64,000 nt of DNA from Pholiota molesta. Taxonomy: Eukaryota > Basidiomycota > Agaricomycetes > Agaricales > Strophariaceae. Numbering within the stretch: the first letter of the stretch is position 1; each line of letters starts with the position of its first letter. Under the pieces are notes generated by a model that had not been told where the DNA came from, made no database searches, and saw only the letters and a list, made by a program, of their open reading frames with translations. The stretch lies in contig JACGCK010000002.1 in assembly GCA_014925825.1 (NCBI GenBank), positions 1-64,000 on the forward strand, given 5' to 3'. The position numbers and the translations under genes were made by a program. Positions 11,803-22,831 of the stretch are shown here, one piece after another.

Positions 11803-12105
11803 AAATACTGTGCGCTTCTTTGACATCCATATTTTGCATTTTTCATTGCTGCTGGACGGCTGTACCACGTTTCTGTTATTGTATTCCTTCTCATCTACTC
11901 GCATAAAGCATGGTATACCCATTCATTCTTTCATGATACATCAAATGTGCTGCAGTCAGCTTAATCAATCATTATTTATGGAAACATTGGAAAATGACAA
12001 TTGTCAGTAGGTATCAACATAAATTGCACAGAAATGGGAATATAGTCAGTAGCATCATACATGTAAACTATTTTACACCAGTGGGTCCGAGGTCCAAGTA
12101 AAATT
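11803..12105. other. convergent 3' regions of IMH1 and PIL1
   Basis: AT-rich, no gene seen. It holds the 3' ends of two convergent genes. Confidence 0.6.
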
Positions 12106-13906
12106 TCACAGTCCGGGTTCCTGATAAGGAGGGAGATCATCGTCTTTTTGATCCTTGGGAGGAGTATTGGGACCTTGCGTTCCAGCACGCAGTATCCTTT
12201 CGCGTTCCTCGCGTTCGAGTCTCTTCTTCTCTTCTTCGGCCGTCTCGTGATGCTGGGGAGGTTGAGTAATGGTGGAAGGTGCAGCGGCAGGTGTTTGCTG
12301 CGAGTACGCAGTAGCAAGACGCCTCTTCTCTTCTTCTGCTGAAGGATGAGATGAAAAGGAGGCACTCGCAGGTTGACCATACGTCTGAACTGGAGATTGG
12401 GATGCAGGCCAACCATCACTGCGTGGTCCAGCAGCATCTGATGCTTTCCTGATGTCATGCAAAGAGCCGCTTGCAGGACCGGGGCCGGCTGGTCCAGCAG
12501 AAACAGGGACACCAGTCTCTGCAACAGTAGGCGTGATGGCAGGGAGAGTAGGAGGAGATGGTTCAGTCGTAGATCCAGAGAGAGATGAGGATATATTGGT
12601 AGCAGGGACCGGGAAAGGAGGAGAAGGAGATAAAGGAATAGGCGCTGGCGCTTGATTGAGTGCGAGTGGGTTAATCGGTGAGGCCCGACCGCTGTTTGGG
12701 CTGAGGTTATGGGTAGAGCTAGCTGGAAGAGGCTTGTTGGCTGAAAGAGGAGGGGTTTGAATAGTAGCTTGACTTGGTAACTCAGAGTGAATACTAGATA
12801 GTTCACTAGCGTGGCTTTCTCCGAAGCTACGAGTATCAGATCGGCTGAGATCAACAGAGCCTACTTGGGGAGGAAGATTGATGTGTCCTGTCTTATAATT
12901 GTCCAAAGCACGCTGGAGCGAAGCGCGCACTGCTCCGGTCGTCTGTGCGCCAGTGTAAGGTGATGCAGAAGTGGGTGGGATGGAAGGTAAGGCGGCGATA
13001 ATAGGTGGCGCAGCTTGCGACAACAACACGAGTTTCTCTCCATACTGCCCAAGCACAAGCATCAGTTATCATCATCTGATAAGACGGTAGGATATGCTTT
13101 ACCTCTCTGATTGCATCCCATTTGAGTTGTTCACTCTCCCTGATTGCTTTCCTCTTCAGGATCTCCACCTCACGTTCTAACTGTTGATCGTCCGATTCGG
13201 CCTTGCGAAGTTGTTCGCGGAGATCAGCAACCCGCTTCTCGTTGCCTTTCTGCTGGTCATGCTCCAACCGCGCGATCTGATTGTGGATACCAGCGCGGAT
13301 ATTTCGACGAGGTAGAAGGTTGGCTTCAGCGTCTCTCAAAGCTTTCAGAGGGATGCGAGCGTTGTCCAACTTAATAGAGAGGGAACCGGCTAGCGAGCCC
13401 TGCACAAAGTTGAGATAAGCCAATCTGTCGGTGACTGGGAACGGTTGTCATCAACAAGGTTACTAGATCGATAAGCAGTAGAAGTAGCTCACCATCCTTG
13501 ATATCTTCTACTTCACTTTGACCCCACGTATAGAGTTCTTTGCTCTGAGTCTTAGCATTGCGCGAAACGCTGTCGTAGTCGATGGCCACTCCTTTCTCGG
13601 TAGTGATTATCCTCTGCACAGGTGTTGTCGTGCTAGAGAGCAATCAGGATGCGTCGGCAAGCCGAGACCGGCGAAAACTTACGAGTACTGTTGCTGAAGA
13701 GTGCGGAATTGATACTGGAGGGATTCGAGCGTGTGCGATTTAGCTCCACCTTGCGATGCAGCCTCGTTCGCGCTGGGTTGGACGGCAGCATCGGGGCTAG
13801 ATGGACGGGGCTGAAGACTGGCTGGAATGTGGCCGGCAAGGGGTGAGGCGTTGATGGCGTTCTGGGCCTTGTCTGCGAAGGAGGAGAGGAAACCAGGGAC
13901 AGGCAT
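12106..13906 (-). CDS. PIL1: eisosome core protein, Pil1/Lsp1 family
   Basis: A BAR-domain protein that shapes plasma-membrane furrows (eisosomes). The N-terminus MPVPGFLSSFADKAQNAI is followed by the Pil1 BAR region: KSHTLESLQYQFRTLQQQY, SKELYTWGQSEVEDIKDVTD, NARIPLKALRDAEANLLPRR, a long helix with REQLRKAESDDQQLEREVEI, and KWDAIREYGEKLVLLSQ. After about residue 310 comes a long Pro/Ser-rich tail, then a Glu/Lys/Arg helix (EEEKKRLEREERERI) and a DDLPPYQEPGL end. The BAR half is conserved; the tail is basidiomycete-like and longer than in yeast Pil1. Four exons, frames all consistent. Start chosen at the first ATG of the conserved N-terminus. Confidence 0.87.
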
Positions 13907-14008
13907 TGTAAAGGGAGATGTACGGAGAATAGTTGAGACGGCAATGTTATATAGCAAATCGAGAAAGACGTCATATGTACAGCATCGACAAACACGCCAC
14001 AACACAGC

Positions 14009-15125
14009 CTACACGATAATCTTCTTCGCCGTTTTGCCCTTCTTCTCAGAGTCCTTATGCGACAGAAACTCCACTTCCGTCGCAAGAGGCCCCGCGAGAC
14101 GGGCACCCTCGTTATACCCCAGCACGCTCGTTTTGAAGTGCTTCCCAACCCCTTCGATGCGATCCCGTAGAGCAGCGTCGTCGTCGGCGCCCGACGGCGC
14201 TAGTCGCGTCCAGATCGAAAGACGATAGAACTGCGGCCGCGTAGATACAATGACTCCTGTGATCAGTGACGCCGAACCACTCCCATCGGTCAATGTAGGG
14301 GAAGGGTCAAACGTTTCTCCAATCGCAGCAAGCATCTAAGACCGAATTTGTTAGTATACTCGCGGGGGCTGTACTAGGGAACCGAACTTACCGTGAACAG
14401 CCACATTTTGTCAACATTGCTTCGATTTTTGTCCTTGGGCAATTGAATGCTCCATTTTCCGCCATGTTTATTAGCCTCATCTTCCCAAGCCGGAATGATG
14501 CCCTCCTATTAGACCAATCAGAGTTCGCATATCAGCGATAGGCAGGCCTCAACGAACCTTGAACAGATAGTAGTTCGCCTTCTGTGGCAACTGCGATGGT
14601 GGTATAATATTATTATACAGTCTGAACGATGACATCTGTCAGTGTTGCTAGATAACGAGTGTGATGGTGAATACCTACCCCCAGAATTCTTCCACACTGT
14701 CGAAGCTGATGACGCGTTTGATGTCCTCCATCCAGCCTTGAGCGGCTGCTACATTAGGTGTTTGGGGACCGGGCGTCTGGGGAAACGCAGAGATGGGTGT
14801 CTGTGGCATGTTGCGACCTTTTGTCGCAGGGGAATCGAACCAGAGGGTCCACGGAGAATAGAGAGGATGCTACACAGAGCAGATGAGTCAAGCGGTCAAA
14901 AGCCAGCCGCAAGGTGCTTACTTTGACATTGAAGTTGGCGGGGTCGCTGAAGACGGTTTTTATTCCCTCTGCTTGGGCTTGCATGTCAACCTCCTGGATT
15001 TCTCCAGGCTCTAAGGACTCCTCGTCAGTAGGAGGAGCTGAGATGGCCTGATCAGCCAAAGCGGCGGAGAGCGCAGCTCTCGATGCCTGGAGTGCAGGGC
15101 CAGTGAGTGTAGATGTCGCGCTCAT
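14009..15125 (-). CDS. translation initiation factor eIF4E
   Basis: Cap-binding subunit of eIF4F. The core is plain: HPLYSPWTLWFDSPA (the family HPLxxxWTLWF), GWMEDIKRVISFDSVEEFW, NYYLFKEGIIPAWEDEAN, GGKWSIQLPKDK and a C-terminal block with RPQFYRLSIWTR. The cap-stacking tryptophans (in WTLW and PAWED) and the eIF4G-binding VEEFW are present. The N-terminal 70 residues are acidic and variable, as usual. Two insertions relative to mammalian eIF4E (PQTPISAFPQTPGPQTPN and the Asp-rich SGADDDAALRD) suggest a fungal class. Four introns. MTM1 is divergent, with 338 bp between the ATGs. Confidence 0.9.
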
Positions 15126-15463
15126 GATGGTATTTTGTGAGATAGATGAAGGGTTCCGAGACAAGTAGAGGGGAATACGACAGGCGAGATTACTTGGAGG
15201 CGCGATCCTTGGAGATGCAAACAGAAAACGAGGCGATGTGAGAATACAGATATTAAAAATACGAGGCCGCTAGCAGATGCTTGTAAGGGTAGACGGTGCT
15301 GGTCAGTCGTGGTTTAGGTGAGAGCACATCACATCAGGGATTTTTGTTGAAAGCATTGCACGTGACCACCCCGGCGGCTCCGGAGATGGGAGTTATCAGA
15401 TAAAATGTCAGCAAACACTGCCGGCCCCATTCGTCTCTTGCCTCCTCCCCCCAAAAGCGTCCC
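15126..15463. promoter_or_regulatory. shared divergent upstream region, eIF4E and MTM1
   Basis: Lies between two start codons that point away from each other. No reading frame of interest; no TATA box recognised with confidence. Confidence 0.5.
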
Positions 15464-16626
15464 ATGGATGCATTCCAGGCAAAGCTTGTCGCAGCAGCGA
15501 CGGGCTCGACCCTCACGGCCCTGACCAGTATGTGTTTTCCTGCGCCGCACCACGCCCCGCTAACCGTCCCCCAGTGACTCCTTTCGACCTAGTGAAGACC
15601 AGGATACAGACCCAACCCATACAACCACGTCCGCTTTTTCCTCGACCTCCCGCTAATGCCTGCTGCCAACCTTCTAATGCAGCCGCGTGTGTTCGCAACA
15701 TGTCCTCGTTGGCGAGAACGTTGCCCGCGGAAGTTGTATGCGTGTGGGAAGCTGGTATGTTTAAGGCAGAACGCTTCAACGGCTTTTTCGACGCGGTGCG
15801 CCATGTCTGGAAGGCCGAAGGTGCCCGTGGTTTATGGAAAGGTGTAGGGACAACGCTGTAAGCTTCTCCTTTTGTTTGACTCAAAGTCATCATCCAACCC
15901 TTCTTTCTACAAGCGTTATTGGAGTTCCTTCATCATCCGCATATATCCTTACCTACGACCATCTCTTAAATGTCACCCTGCCGCCGCTGGTGACGTCTGA
16001 GACAATGACTCCCCTTTTGTCTGGAGTAATAGCTCGATCGGCCATTACGACCATTGCATCTCCCCTAGAGCTGCTTCGCACTAATCTTCAGTCAACGCCG
16101 CCCTCACCCGGCAACCCACATACCCTTCGTTCCGTCCTCGCCTCTTTCCGAACTTTAGTCCAAACTAATGGTTTGCAAAGTCTATGGCGTGGGCTCGGAC
16201 CAACACTATGGCGAGACGTTCCCTTTTCTGGCTTTTATTGGGCAAGCTACGAGACGTGGAAACGCATGTTTCTCAGGCATGGTTATGATGGTGCATGGGT
16301 GGCATTTATCAGCGGGGCCGTTAGCGGAACATCTGCAGCATTAATAACTTCGCCCTTCGATGTTCTCAAGACGCGGCGACAGGCCCTTATCATGTCATCC
16401 ACCAACCAAAATCTCTCTAGAACCTTACCTCTTCTTCTCCAAGTTGTCCGGACTGAAGGCCCTTCTGCATTGTTTGCTGGGGTTGTACCCGGGTGGCCAA
16501 AATTGCACCCGCTTGTGGTATCATGATTTCTTGCTTTGAGGTATATACTCTTGTTTCTCTCCAATACTTCGCGTCTTAACATCTTTTTTCCTTTAGGGTG
16601 TTGGAAGACTACTCAGAACGCCATAG
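15464..16626 (+). CDS. MTM1: mitochondrial carrier, MTM1/SLC25A39-40 type, frame broken
   Basis: An inner-membrane solute carrier of the group needed for mitochondrial manganese, haem and glutathione handling. All three repeats show the carrier signature: MTPFDLVKTRIQT, SPLELLRTNLQ and TSPFDVLKTRRQ, each followed by a G-L-W-G type second half (GARGLWKGVG, LQSLWRGLG, SALFAGVVP). The insertion between repeat 1 helices, with CC and Cys-containing loops, is typical of MTM1. Near 16488-16493 the frame fails. Family members read PRVAKIAPACGIMI here, and that sequence is present but one base out of frame (cccggg appears where ccccggg is needed). As written the protein ends at 16526. A last intron (16541-16596) and stop at 16626 fit the restored frame. 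Confidence 0.83.
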
Positions 16627-16768
16627 TTGCATAGTTCTATCACGACCTTTTTGACTTTCTTTTGTCATACTAGATTATACTAGAATTTGAGTCTGTAATA
16701 CTACCTATATACCTATACACCTAACCTCTTTGTCTATTCACCCCTCAAATGGAAACATATAATGCATT

Positions 16769-17848
16769 TCATGATATCTTGTTCAGTTGCCTATTGGCCG
16801 CGTGAAGTTTACCGCCTACTCTGTCCGTCTCGTTTGATAAATCATCCAGCAACTCAATGTGAATAGCAATTTCATTCCCAATTGCCTCTCCAAGCTGTCT
16901 TTGCCTCTGGAGGATTGTCGTCAACTGAGATAGCTGGTTGTCCTGCTGCTGTATCTGAGTTTGCTGCATACCGAGGAGCCCGACATTGTCCAACGGCCGT
17001 GTCGTTTCTGACTCTTTCGGTGCAACGCCGAACACTCTCCTGGGAGGCCGAGCAGCAGCAGTGCCCAACAGTGCCTCACGATCACTCTCTGATGCCTGCA
17101 CGGCGCCGCTGGCCAATCCCGTCGATGTACCGCCACCCCTGCTGCCCGTCTGCCGCGCGACGGTCACGACCTTGCTCAGCTTCTCGCAGTCGTCCTGCAG
17201 CCGGGCGACCATGTCCGTGCGCCTCTGCAACTCGCCCTCGCTCATGCCCGCGACCGCGAGCGCCTGCAGTCCCCGTCCAAGGGCGCCTATCCGCGAGAGG
17301 TTCCCCGCCAGCTTCGACTTGGCTGCGACGTTGCTCTTGTGTGCGCCCGGTACGTCGCCCCGATCGGAGAGGGCGTCGCGCTTGTTGATGTCTGCCCACA
17401 CGTCCCGCAGCCGCGTCTGGAGCTCCGCGTGTTCATCCAGCCATGTCGAGGACGTGAATTGCGCCGGCGCCCCGTCGTCTGCGCCTCCCTGCCGACCGAC
17501 GGGCACGCCGAGGAACTCTTTGAACGCATAAGTCTCCCGCCATCTCTCGTCCTTTGCGCTTATGATCGCGCGCAGGTACGCCTCTAGCCCTTGACGCCGT
17601 TGTTCTAGGATCTTAGGATCGGGTTTCAAGCGGAGTATGGAGAATGGGTGTTTAGGAGGCAGAGCACTAGGTGGAGGCGCTCCAGCTGCTTTCATGATTT
17701 CGCTGTGCAGGTCGTCGAATTCGGAGTAGCGTCGCCACATGAGCCACGATCGGACATGCGCTTGAATGTCTATCTGGTAGACGACATGAGGTTTGGGAGA
17801 GGTCCGTTCTTCGTAGCCGCGGATGAAGATAGCTTGGATGGCGGTCAT
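16769..17848 (-). CDS. VAM7: vacuolar Qc-SNARE with PX domain
   Basis: SNARE for vacuole fusion. The single-exon protein of 360 residues starts with a PX domain (about 1-115): VYQIDIQAHVRSWLMWRRYS has the Arg-Arg-Tyr phosphoinositide motif, followed by PPKHPFSILRLKPDPKILEQ and the PxxP loop. A middle region (KRDALSDRGDVPG) precedes the C-terminal Qc-SNARE helix with heptads around the zero-layer Gln (MQQTQIQQQDNQLSQLTTIL, then EIAIHIELLDDLSNETDRV). There is no C-terminal membrane anchor, as in yeast Vam7. The ATG at 17848 starts the PX domain directly; an upstream extension begins without ATG. It is unusual here in having no introns. Confidence 0.87.
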   Translation of the reverse strand: MTAIQAIFIRGYEERTSPKPHVVYQIDIQAHVRSWLMWRRYSEFDDLHSEIMKAAGAPPPSALPPKHPFSILRLKPDPKILEQRRQGLEAYLRAIISAKDERWRETYAFKEFLGVPVGRQGGADDGAPAQFTSSTWLDEHAELQTRLRDVWADINKRDALSDRGDVPGAHKSNVAAKSKLAGNLSRIGALGRGLQALAVAGMSEGELQRRTDMVARLQDDCEKLSKVVTVARQTGSRGGGTSTGLASGAVQASESDREALLGTAAARPPRRVFGVAPKESETTRPLDNVGLLGMQQTQIQQQDNQLSQLTTILQRQRQLGEAIGNEIAIHIELLDDLSNETDRVGGKLHAANRQLNKIS

Positions 17849-18066
17849 GGTCAGGAGTGAGCACAATTGCGTCAATTGTTGCTAATGAGCATACACTGTC
17901 TTTGATGGCAATGCGGCCCTGGGCAGCAACTTCGTTTCTTGCTCTGTACAGCAGAGGAAGTTGTTTTGAGCTTCTGCTATACTCAACGGTGGTCAGTCCT
18001 GTAGTGCCTCTTATCGAGTCATATAACGCAAAGCAGACATGCTTATTGATGTTTTTGCCCCTATCC

Positions 18067-19172
18067 TTAAATGGGCTTACTCCCACTAACAATTACAAAT
18101 TTGGCCTCAACGGCTGTATACCACTGCAATATAGATCCAAAAACCCACCACCCAACTCCTCTACTTTTTAGAAATACTATGAAGGGAGGATAAACATCAG
18201 GTGTGATGTCTTCCAGGGTCACATCAACATATCCAATGTTTTTCATCGCTGTCATATAATCCTTGTCAGAGACCAAATTTTGAGGAGGCATAAGCCTGAC
18301 AATTGAGGATATAAGTTTCAATCGAGTGCCTTTCAAAGCACTGGAAGAGAAGCAGATGTCAGCAAGAGCGACTCTGCCTCCAGGAGCGAGTTTCTTAAAT
18401 GACTGTTCCAGGAATAAGTGTCGCGTGTTGAAATGATATGCGCAATCCAGCGCCAGTATGGAATCAAAGGACTCCTTTTTTCCTGGAGAAAGAGGGTGGT
18501 TGGCGCTTATACCGTCGTATACTGCATCTCCGTGGTAGAGGTCGACTTTCGTGCCTTGAAACGCTGTTTCCTCAGCTTGCCGCTTGCGCACACGTTCAAG
18601 AGAACGCAGATGATGAAGTTCAAGGCTTGTGATACCCACGAGATGAGATGGCTTCGGCAGCGTGGGTTCAGAAAGTAGGAGAAGTAGGGATTCTCCAGTA
18701 CCATGACCAACATCTGTTGACCTTGTATTGAGAAACAAATTGAAGGCGTTAGGTAACGGATAAACTGACCTAGTATGCATCCCTCTTCCTTAAGATTTGC
18801 TGCTGTAACGAGTTTCAAGGCCAATGCTATCGATCATTCAGTTTTTGTAACATGGTCAGAAATAGATCATGAAATGCACCCCTAGCAGCTTCTGGGAATA
18901 ATTGCGTGTCCTAGTAGTGGAAGTATTCCTATTAATTTAGTCATTCTGTATATATCGTTAAATCCACTAACTCTCCAATACCCCATGTTCAGCCATTCCG
19001 TGCGCGGGGCCGAGTCCGGGTCTTCAGAAGGTAGTCTATTCAACGAGAGGTGGAAGAGCCCATAAGGATCTGTCGAACGCATTCTGAACCAAATAGCAGT
19101 GAATGCGAGAAGTGGCAGGAGCATTAACAGGGCTGTCGGATGAACATTCGCAAAGTCGGCCAAGCAGTTCAT
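18067..19172 (-). CDS. SAM-dependent methyltransferase with N-terminal membrane anchor
   Basis: Class I methyltransferase of unknown substrate. After a hydrophobic N-terminal span (ALLMLLPLLAFTAIWF) comes LNMGYW, then the SAM loop ILDVGHGTGESLLLLL. Later motifs are HLVGITSLELHH (acidic-loop position), VDLYHGDAVYDGI, FDSILALDCAYHFNTRHLFL and a post-motif strand APGGRVALADICFS. This resembles the sterol or tocopherol C-methyltransferase-like group only loosely. The product ends with a second hydrophobic patch (GVGWWVFGSILQWYTAVEAK). Four exons. I cannot assign a pathway, and neighbours give no hint. Confidence 0.75.
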
Positions 19173-19505
19173 AACTAGCAGAGGGCAGAGAAAGATATGA
19201 GAAATGAATTATGTTTGAATGAATGGCATTCAGAAATCTAGTAGATACTAGATAGTACTGTGGAATAGAAGATGCCGATAGTGGTGGTTCGAGTTCAAGA
19301 GTCCAAGTTACATAACAATCAAATCACACCTTCAGAAATACTACATACTTACTATTTGTTTATTACTCTGCTTGTTCAAGGTGCGTCAAATAACGCTCCA
19401 ATTGTGAATATGAGATACAGAATTACGCACTATTCGCAGCTTTCTCGGCGACGATGTCACTGAGCAGAGTATGACTTCGCGTAGCTCTTGACACGATGAA
19501 AGGCA
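19173..19505. other. intergenic
   Basis: Upstream of the methyltransferase and the 3' side of the next minus-strand gene. The part below 19505 may be the true C-terminal coding end of that gene (see 19457-20138). Otherwise nothing seen. Confidence 0.45.
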
Positions 19506-20138
19506 TCATGAGAAATATCCCCTGCAGATGGCAAAATTACCATCAAAGAGCAATGAGCGCCCAACATCCAGAGGTCGCACATCTGCACGCACCTGAAGCG
19601 TAACTTTATCCGTATATTCCACCTCTCCAGTCACGTCTGTATCGGTGACGCGTAGCTGCGTCGTTAGTCGCGTGCCTAGACCCGCGAACACCTCCATATC
19701 TACGCCATCCTCCACCTGGTTCCATCGGCACCTGAATTTTGTCGCCATCTCCCGCCCAGCAAATAGAGGAACGGTCTCGACGATTGTGTACCAACGCTCC
19801 TTCGTCGGTTCGCCCATATCATTGGCTGCATCTGGGATGACGCTCGTCAAAATAGGATTAGTGCGCAAGATGTTTTCTGGATCTTGGATGAACGATAAGA
19901 CGCTTTCTCTGGTGGCCTTCAATGGCTTCTGGATGTGGATTTCCCGGGTCAGGTAGAGAGGCCACATTTCCTCGGATTGAGCACGGGTAAGTAGTTGGTT
20001 GGGGTTTGAATACAGTGATGTTGAAGCTACGGGTGTTTTATGTTTTGACTGGAAAAGGATGTTCGTGTAGATAAGATTAGATGTATACGAGTACTTACTT
20101 ACACCTCCAACTTGCAAGCGGCGCACTCCATAGCGCAT
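19457..20138 (-). CDS. unknown protein, SRPBCC/DUF7053-like fold suspected
   Basis: I do not recognise a named gene. The body reads REIHIQKPLKATRESVLSFI, NPILTSVIPD, ERWYTIVETVPLFAGREMAT, KFRCRWNQVEDGVDMEVFAG, LTTQLRVTDTDVTGEVEYTD and KVTLQVRADVRPLDVGRSLL. This alternating beta pattern with a START-like layout is what I would expect of the fungal DUF7053 group. A short first exon (MRYGVRRLQVGG) appears to be joined through an intron starting GTAAGT. The frame as written stops at 19506. One more G in the G-run at 19519-19522 would instead continue into GDISHDAFHRVKSYAKS and stop at 19457, which looks more protein-like. Coordinates use that reading. Confidence 0.5.
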
Positions 20139-21193
20139 CACCGTCCATTCGAATCAGCCAGTACAAAGCAATTATCAGTTCTAGTTCCTCAGATAACTTC
20201 GCATGCGGACCACAAAAGATCGCAAAATTAAAAGCACTCCAAGATCATCAACTTGAAACGATGAACATAACTACAAGTTTTATTAGTCTACAACTGTATG
20301 TATATACTTACCAGTCCCTCATCGGAAGCGTATTTAGTACAATCGCGTTAACCAAAACAATCATAAAACCATCGTGGAAGGGGCGACCCTTTTCAAGGAA
20401 TAGCCTTTGATCGTGTCCGTGTCCCAACGTTGTCCTTAATACACAAGTACGAGAGTACATATACATATGCAGCCAAGATGATATGCATATTATATCATGG
20501 ACACACAATATCTCACTACAAGCTCTTATGAAGATCACAACGTCAGAAATTCACCCATAGAAACCTATCTGGTAAGGTTATTACCAAACGGAGGTCGGTG
20601 CAAACGGGGAGATTTGTATTGAAAACTCCGCCGAAACAAGATCTTCTTCGGCGCCTAATTAATAACTCAACTACTCGTGACGTTGCTTTACTTAATTAAA
20701 CATTTTATCGGACATCTGCTTGGCATCAACTCAGGTCCTTTGAGGTTGGAGGGAAACCCTTGCGGGTGAAATGAGTGGCATAACATCGAGACTGCTGCTC
20801 GCGAAGCATGCAATGAATCAAATTCTACAGATCTAAAAAATAAGGGATCGAATATTTCCAAGGATAACAAAGCACTGGTATGAATAATGAATGGAGGGAC
20901 GAGGCAAAACATGAAAGGAAGAAGGCGAGGGAAGAAGTAAAGCAACCCATGAGATGAAACTGTATGAATGTACTGGATACACGTGGAAGCAAGAAAAGGT
21001 TACATGAGATAGTCAGTAAATCAGAAGCACCACCGATGAGGCGGCGGGTGGCGGGATTATTGCATGATGTATGTATGTATGGTTTTGGCATGAGGTGCAT
21101 GGATGTGTGATGTGTGGGTTGGGTGCAGTCCATTTGTAGTTTGAGGGATAGAAGCAGTATTTGTATGCAAGCGCCGAGACGCAGGTTATGTTT
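20139..21193. other. long intergenic gap
   Basis: About 1 kb with no supportable gene on either strand. It contains short simple-sequence tracts (TGTATGTATGTATGG near 21070) and several weak frames without family features. It separates the start of the unknown gene from the SNF4 3' end. Confidence 0.55.
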
Positions 21194-22755
21194 TCAATCT
21201 TCAGTATGTGTATGAGCCACCTCGACGGCTTCGCCACCAGTATAGCTTGGACCAGGACCAGCAGGGTCTGTGCTAAGCTCCGCGATAGTACTAGCACTTG
21301 CCGTTGCTCCAATGTTGGGATCCGATTGAGTGGAGCGAAGCTCTTCGTCAAGCCCCACCATATCGGAGACGGCGGCTTTGCCAATGACGTACCGGAGGAC
21401 ATCACTGAGGGTGATGATACCTAGAAGCCGTCCTTTCTTGCCACCTCGTCTCTCTTCTTCCTGTAGATTGTTTCTGTTAGAATCTAATAGGCCGGATACA
21501 AAATGATGATACTTGCTTCGCCTTCGACGACGACGAGTCTGTGTACTCTGCGCCTCTTGATCAGCTGGAAGAGGGTTCCTAGAGAATCCTGAGCGGTGCA
21601 GACGACGACACCCGGAAAATCCGGTGATCGTTGACCAAGAGCTTCTGCAATCGTAAGGTCTAGTGATTGATATGCTCCCAGGCGGACCAATGTCTGTTGA
21701 TAGTTGTCAGAGCGGTAATAGGTAGATCAAAGCGATGGACTCACGATCACATCAACGGTCTCGTACAGGTTAACTACGATACCTTCGTCGTTGACAATTG
21801 GAACGGCAGAGATGGAGCGCTCAGAGAACATGTGTACGACATCGAATACAGGGGTGCTTAGGGTAGCGGTAGCGATTGGAAAATATGGATTTGGTCTTTG
21901 ACCTTCGGGGACATCCTCCAATGTCTGTCCGACGTAGGTGCCGATCTTGAGTTTTCGCAGGGATTGATGTAACTGTTGGATCTCTTTGTTGCACTGGTAG
22001 ATAATTGCATCAAGGACAGAAGCGATCATAAGAGCGATTAAGGCATACATTGATGGAAATAAATTTGAGGAGGCGATACTGTGTTAGGACGGAGACAATG
22101 ACTTCGTGACCGGTTTCAGTATCGTTATCGAGAAGAGGGAGACGGCGGGCGTGTGTCAGAATGAGCAGTCTGGCAGCGTCGTACAGGGTGCTTGAGGGAT
22201 GTTCGCGATGGAGCGGCGGCTGTGCGACGCCGAGCTCGTCTTCGATGTCTGGTATGGGTGGCGGGTGAGTGCGCGACAAAGGGAGATAGATAGTGCAGAT
22301 ACACACCTCGCAAGCTCTCGAGACGGAAGTGCTCTACATCTGCGGCGGCATAATCGTAGTTTGTGGTGCGATAGTAGTACTGGATGAGATGTATTATGTC
22401 GAGGACGGTGAGCATACCGGCGAACTTTGATCGTTCGCTGTTCCAGAGGGGCGCAGAGACGACGCCTAGGGGGAATTAGCGGGGCAGAGGACGGGGGGTG
22501 GGGCGCACCATTGAGGAGCAGACACTGGAGGGCCTTTTTGACATTGAGCTTGGTGTCGAGGACGATGAGACGGAAGGAGACGGGGAGGGCGTCGTAGGAG
22601 GTGTGGTTCTTGAGGAAGGTGCGGATGGCGGCGATGGCTGCGTCGTGGGCCTCCTGGTTGTGGTTTGTGTAGGGGGGGAGGTGTGAGTTGTTGCGGCGAC
22701 GGGTGGAGCCCTTGCGGCGGGGCTTGGGGGAGTGGGTGGGGGAGAGGGTGGCCAT
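21194..22755 (-). CDS. SNF4: AMPK/Snf1 kinase gamma subunit, four CBS domains
   Basis: Nucleotide-sensing subunit of the Snf1/AMPK energy kinase. After a basic N-terminus comes CBS1 (SYDALPVSFRLIVLDTKLNV, then SAPLWNSERSKFAGMLTVLD), with DIIHLIQYYYR. CBS2 has YDAARLLILTHARRLPLLD. CBS3 has TATLSTPVFDVVHMFSERSI with SAVPIVNDEGIVVNLYETVD. CBS4 has DSLGTLFQLIKRRRVHRLVV and GIITLSDVLRYVIG. The order and spacing match yeast Snf4. The tail after CBS4 is short and acidic and ends TYTGGEAVEVAHT-type sequence at 21194. About seven introns, frames consistent. The ATG at 22755 (MATLSPTHSPKPRRKGS) faces the SSH4-like gene across 76 bp. Confidence 0.91.
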
Positions 22756-22831
22756 GCACATCCGCCCTTCCCACCACAACCATATCCCCGTTACCCGTGA
22801 CGTGACGTCACCCCTCTCTCTTCCCGCCCCC
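22756..22831. promoter_or_regulatory. 76-bp bidirectional promoter, SNF4 and SSH4-like gene
   Basis: Only 76 bp separate the two divergent ATGs. It contains a near-palindromic CGTGACGTGACGTCAC segment (about 22796-22811) with two TGACGT cores, which resembles a CRE/ATF-type site. Both 5' leaders must be very short or overlap the opposite gene. Confidence 0.55.
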
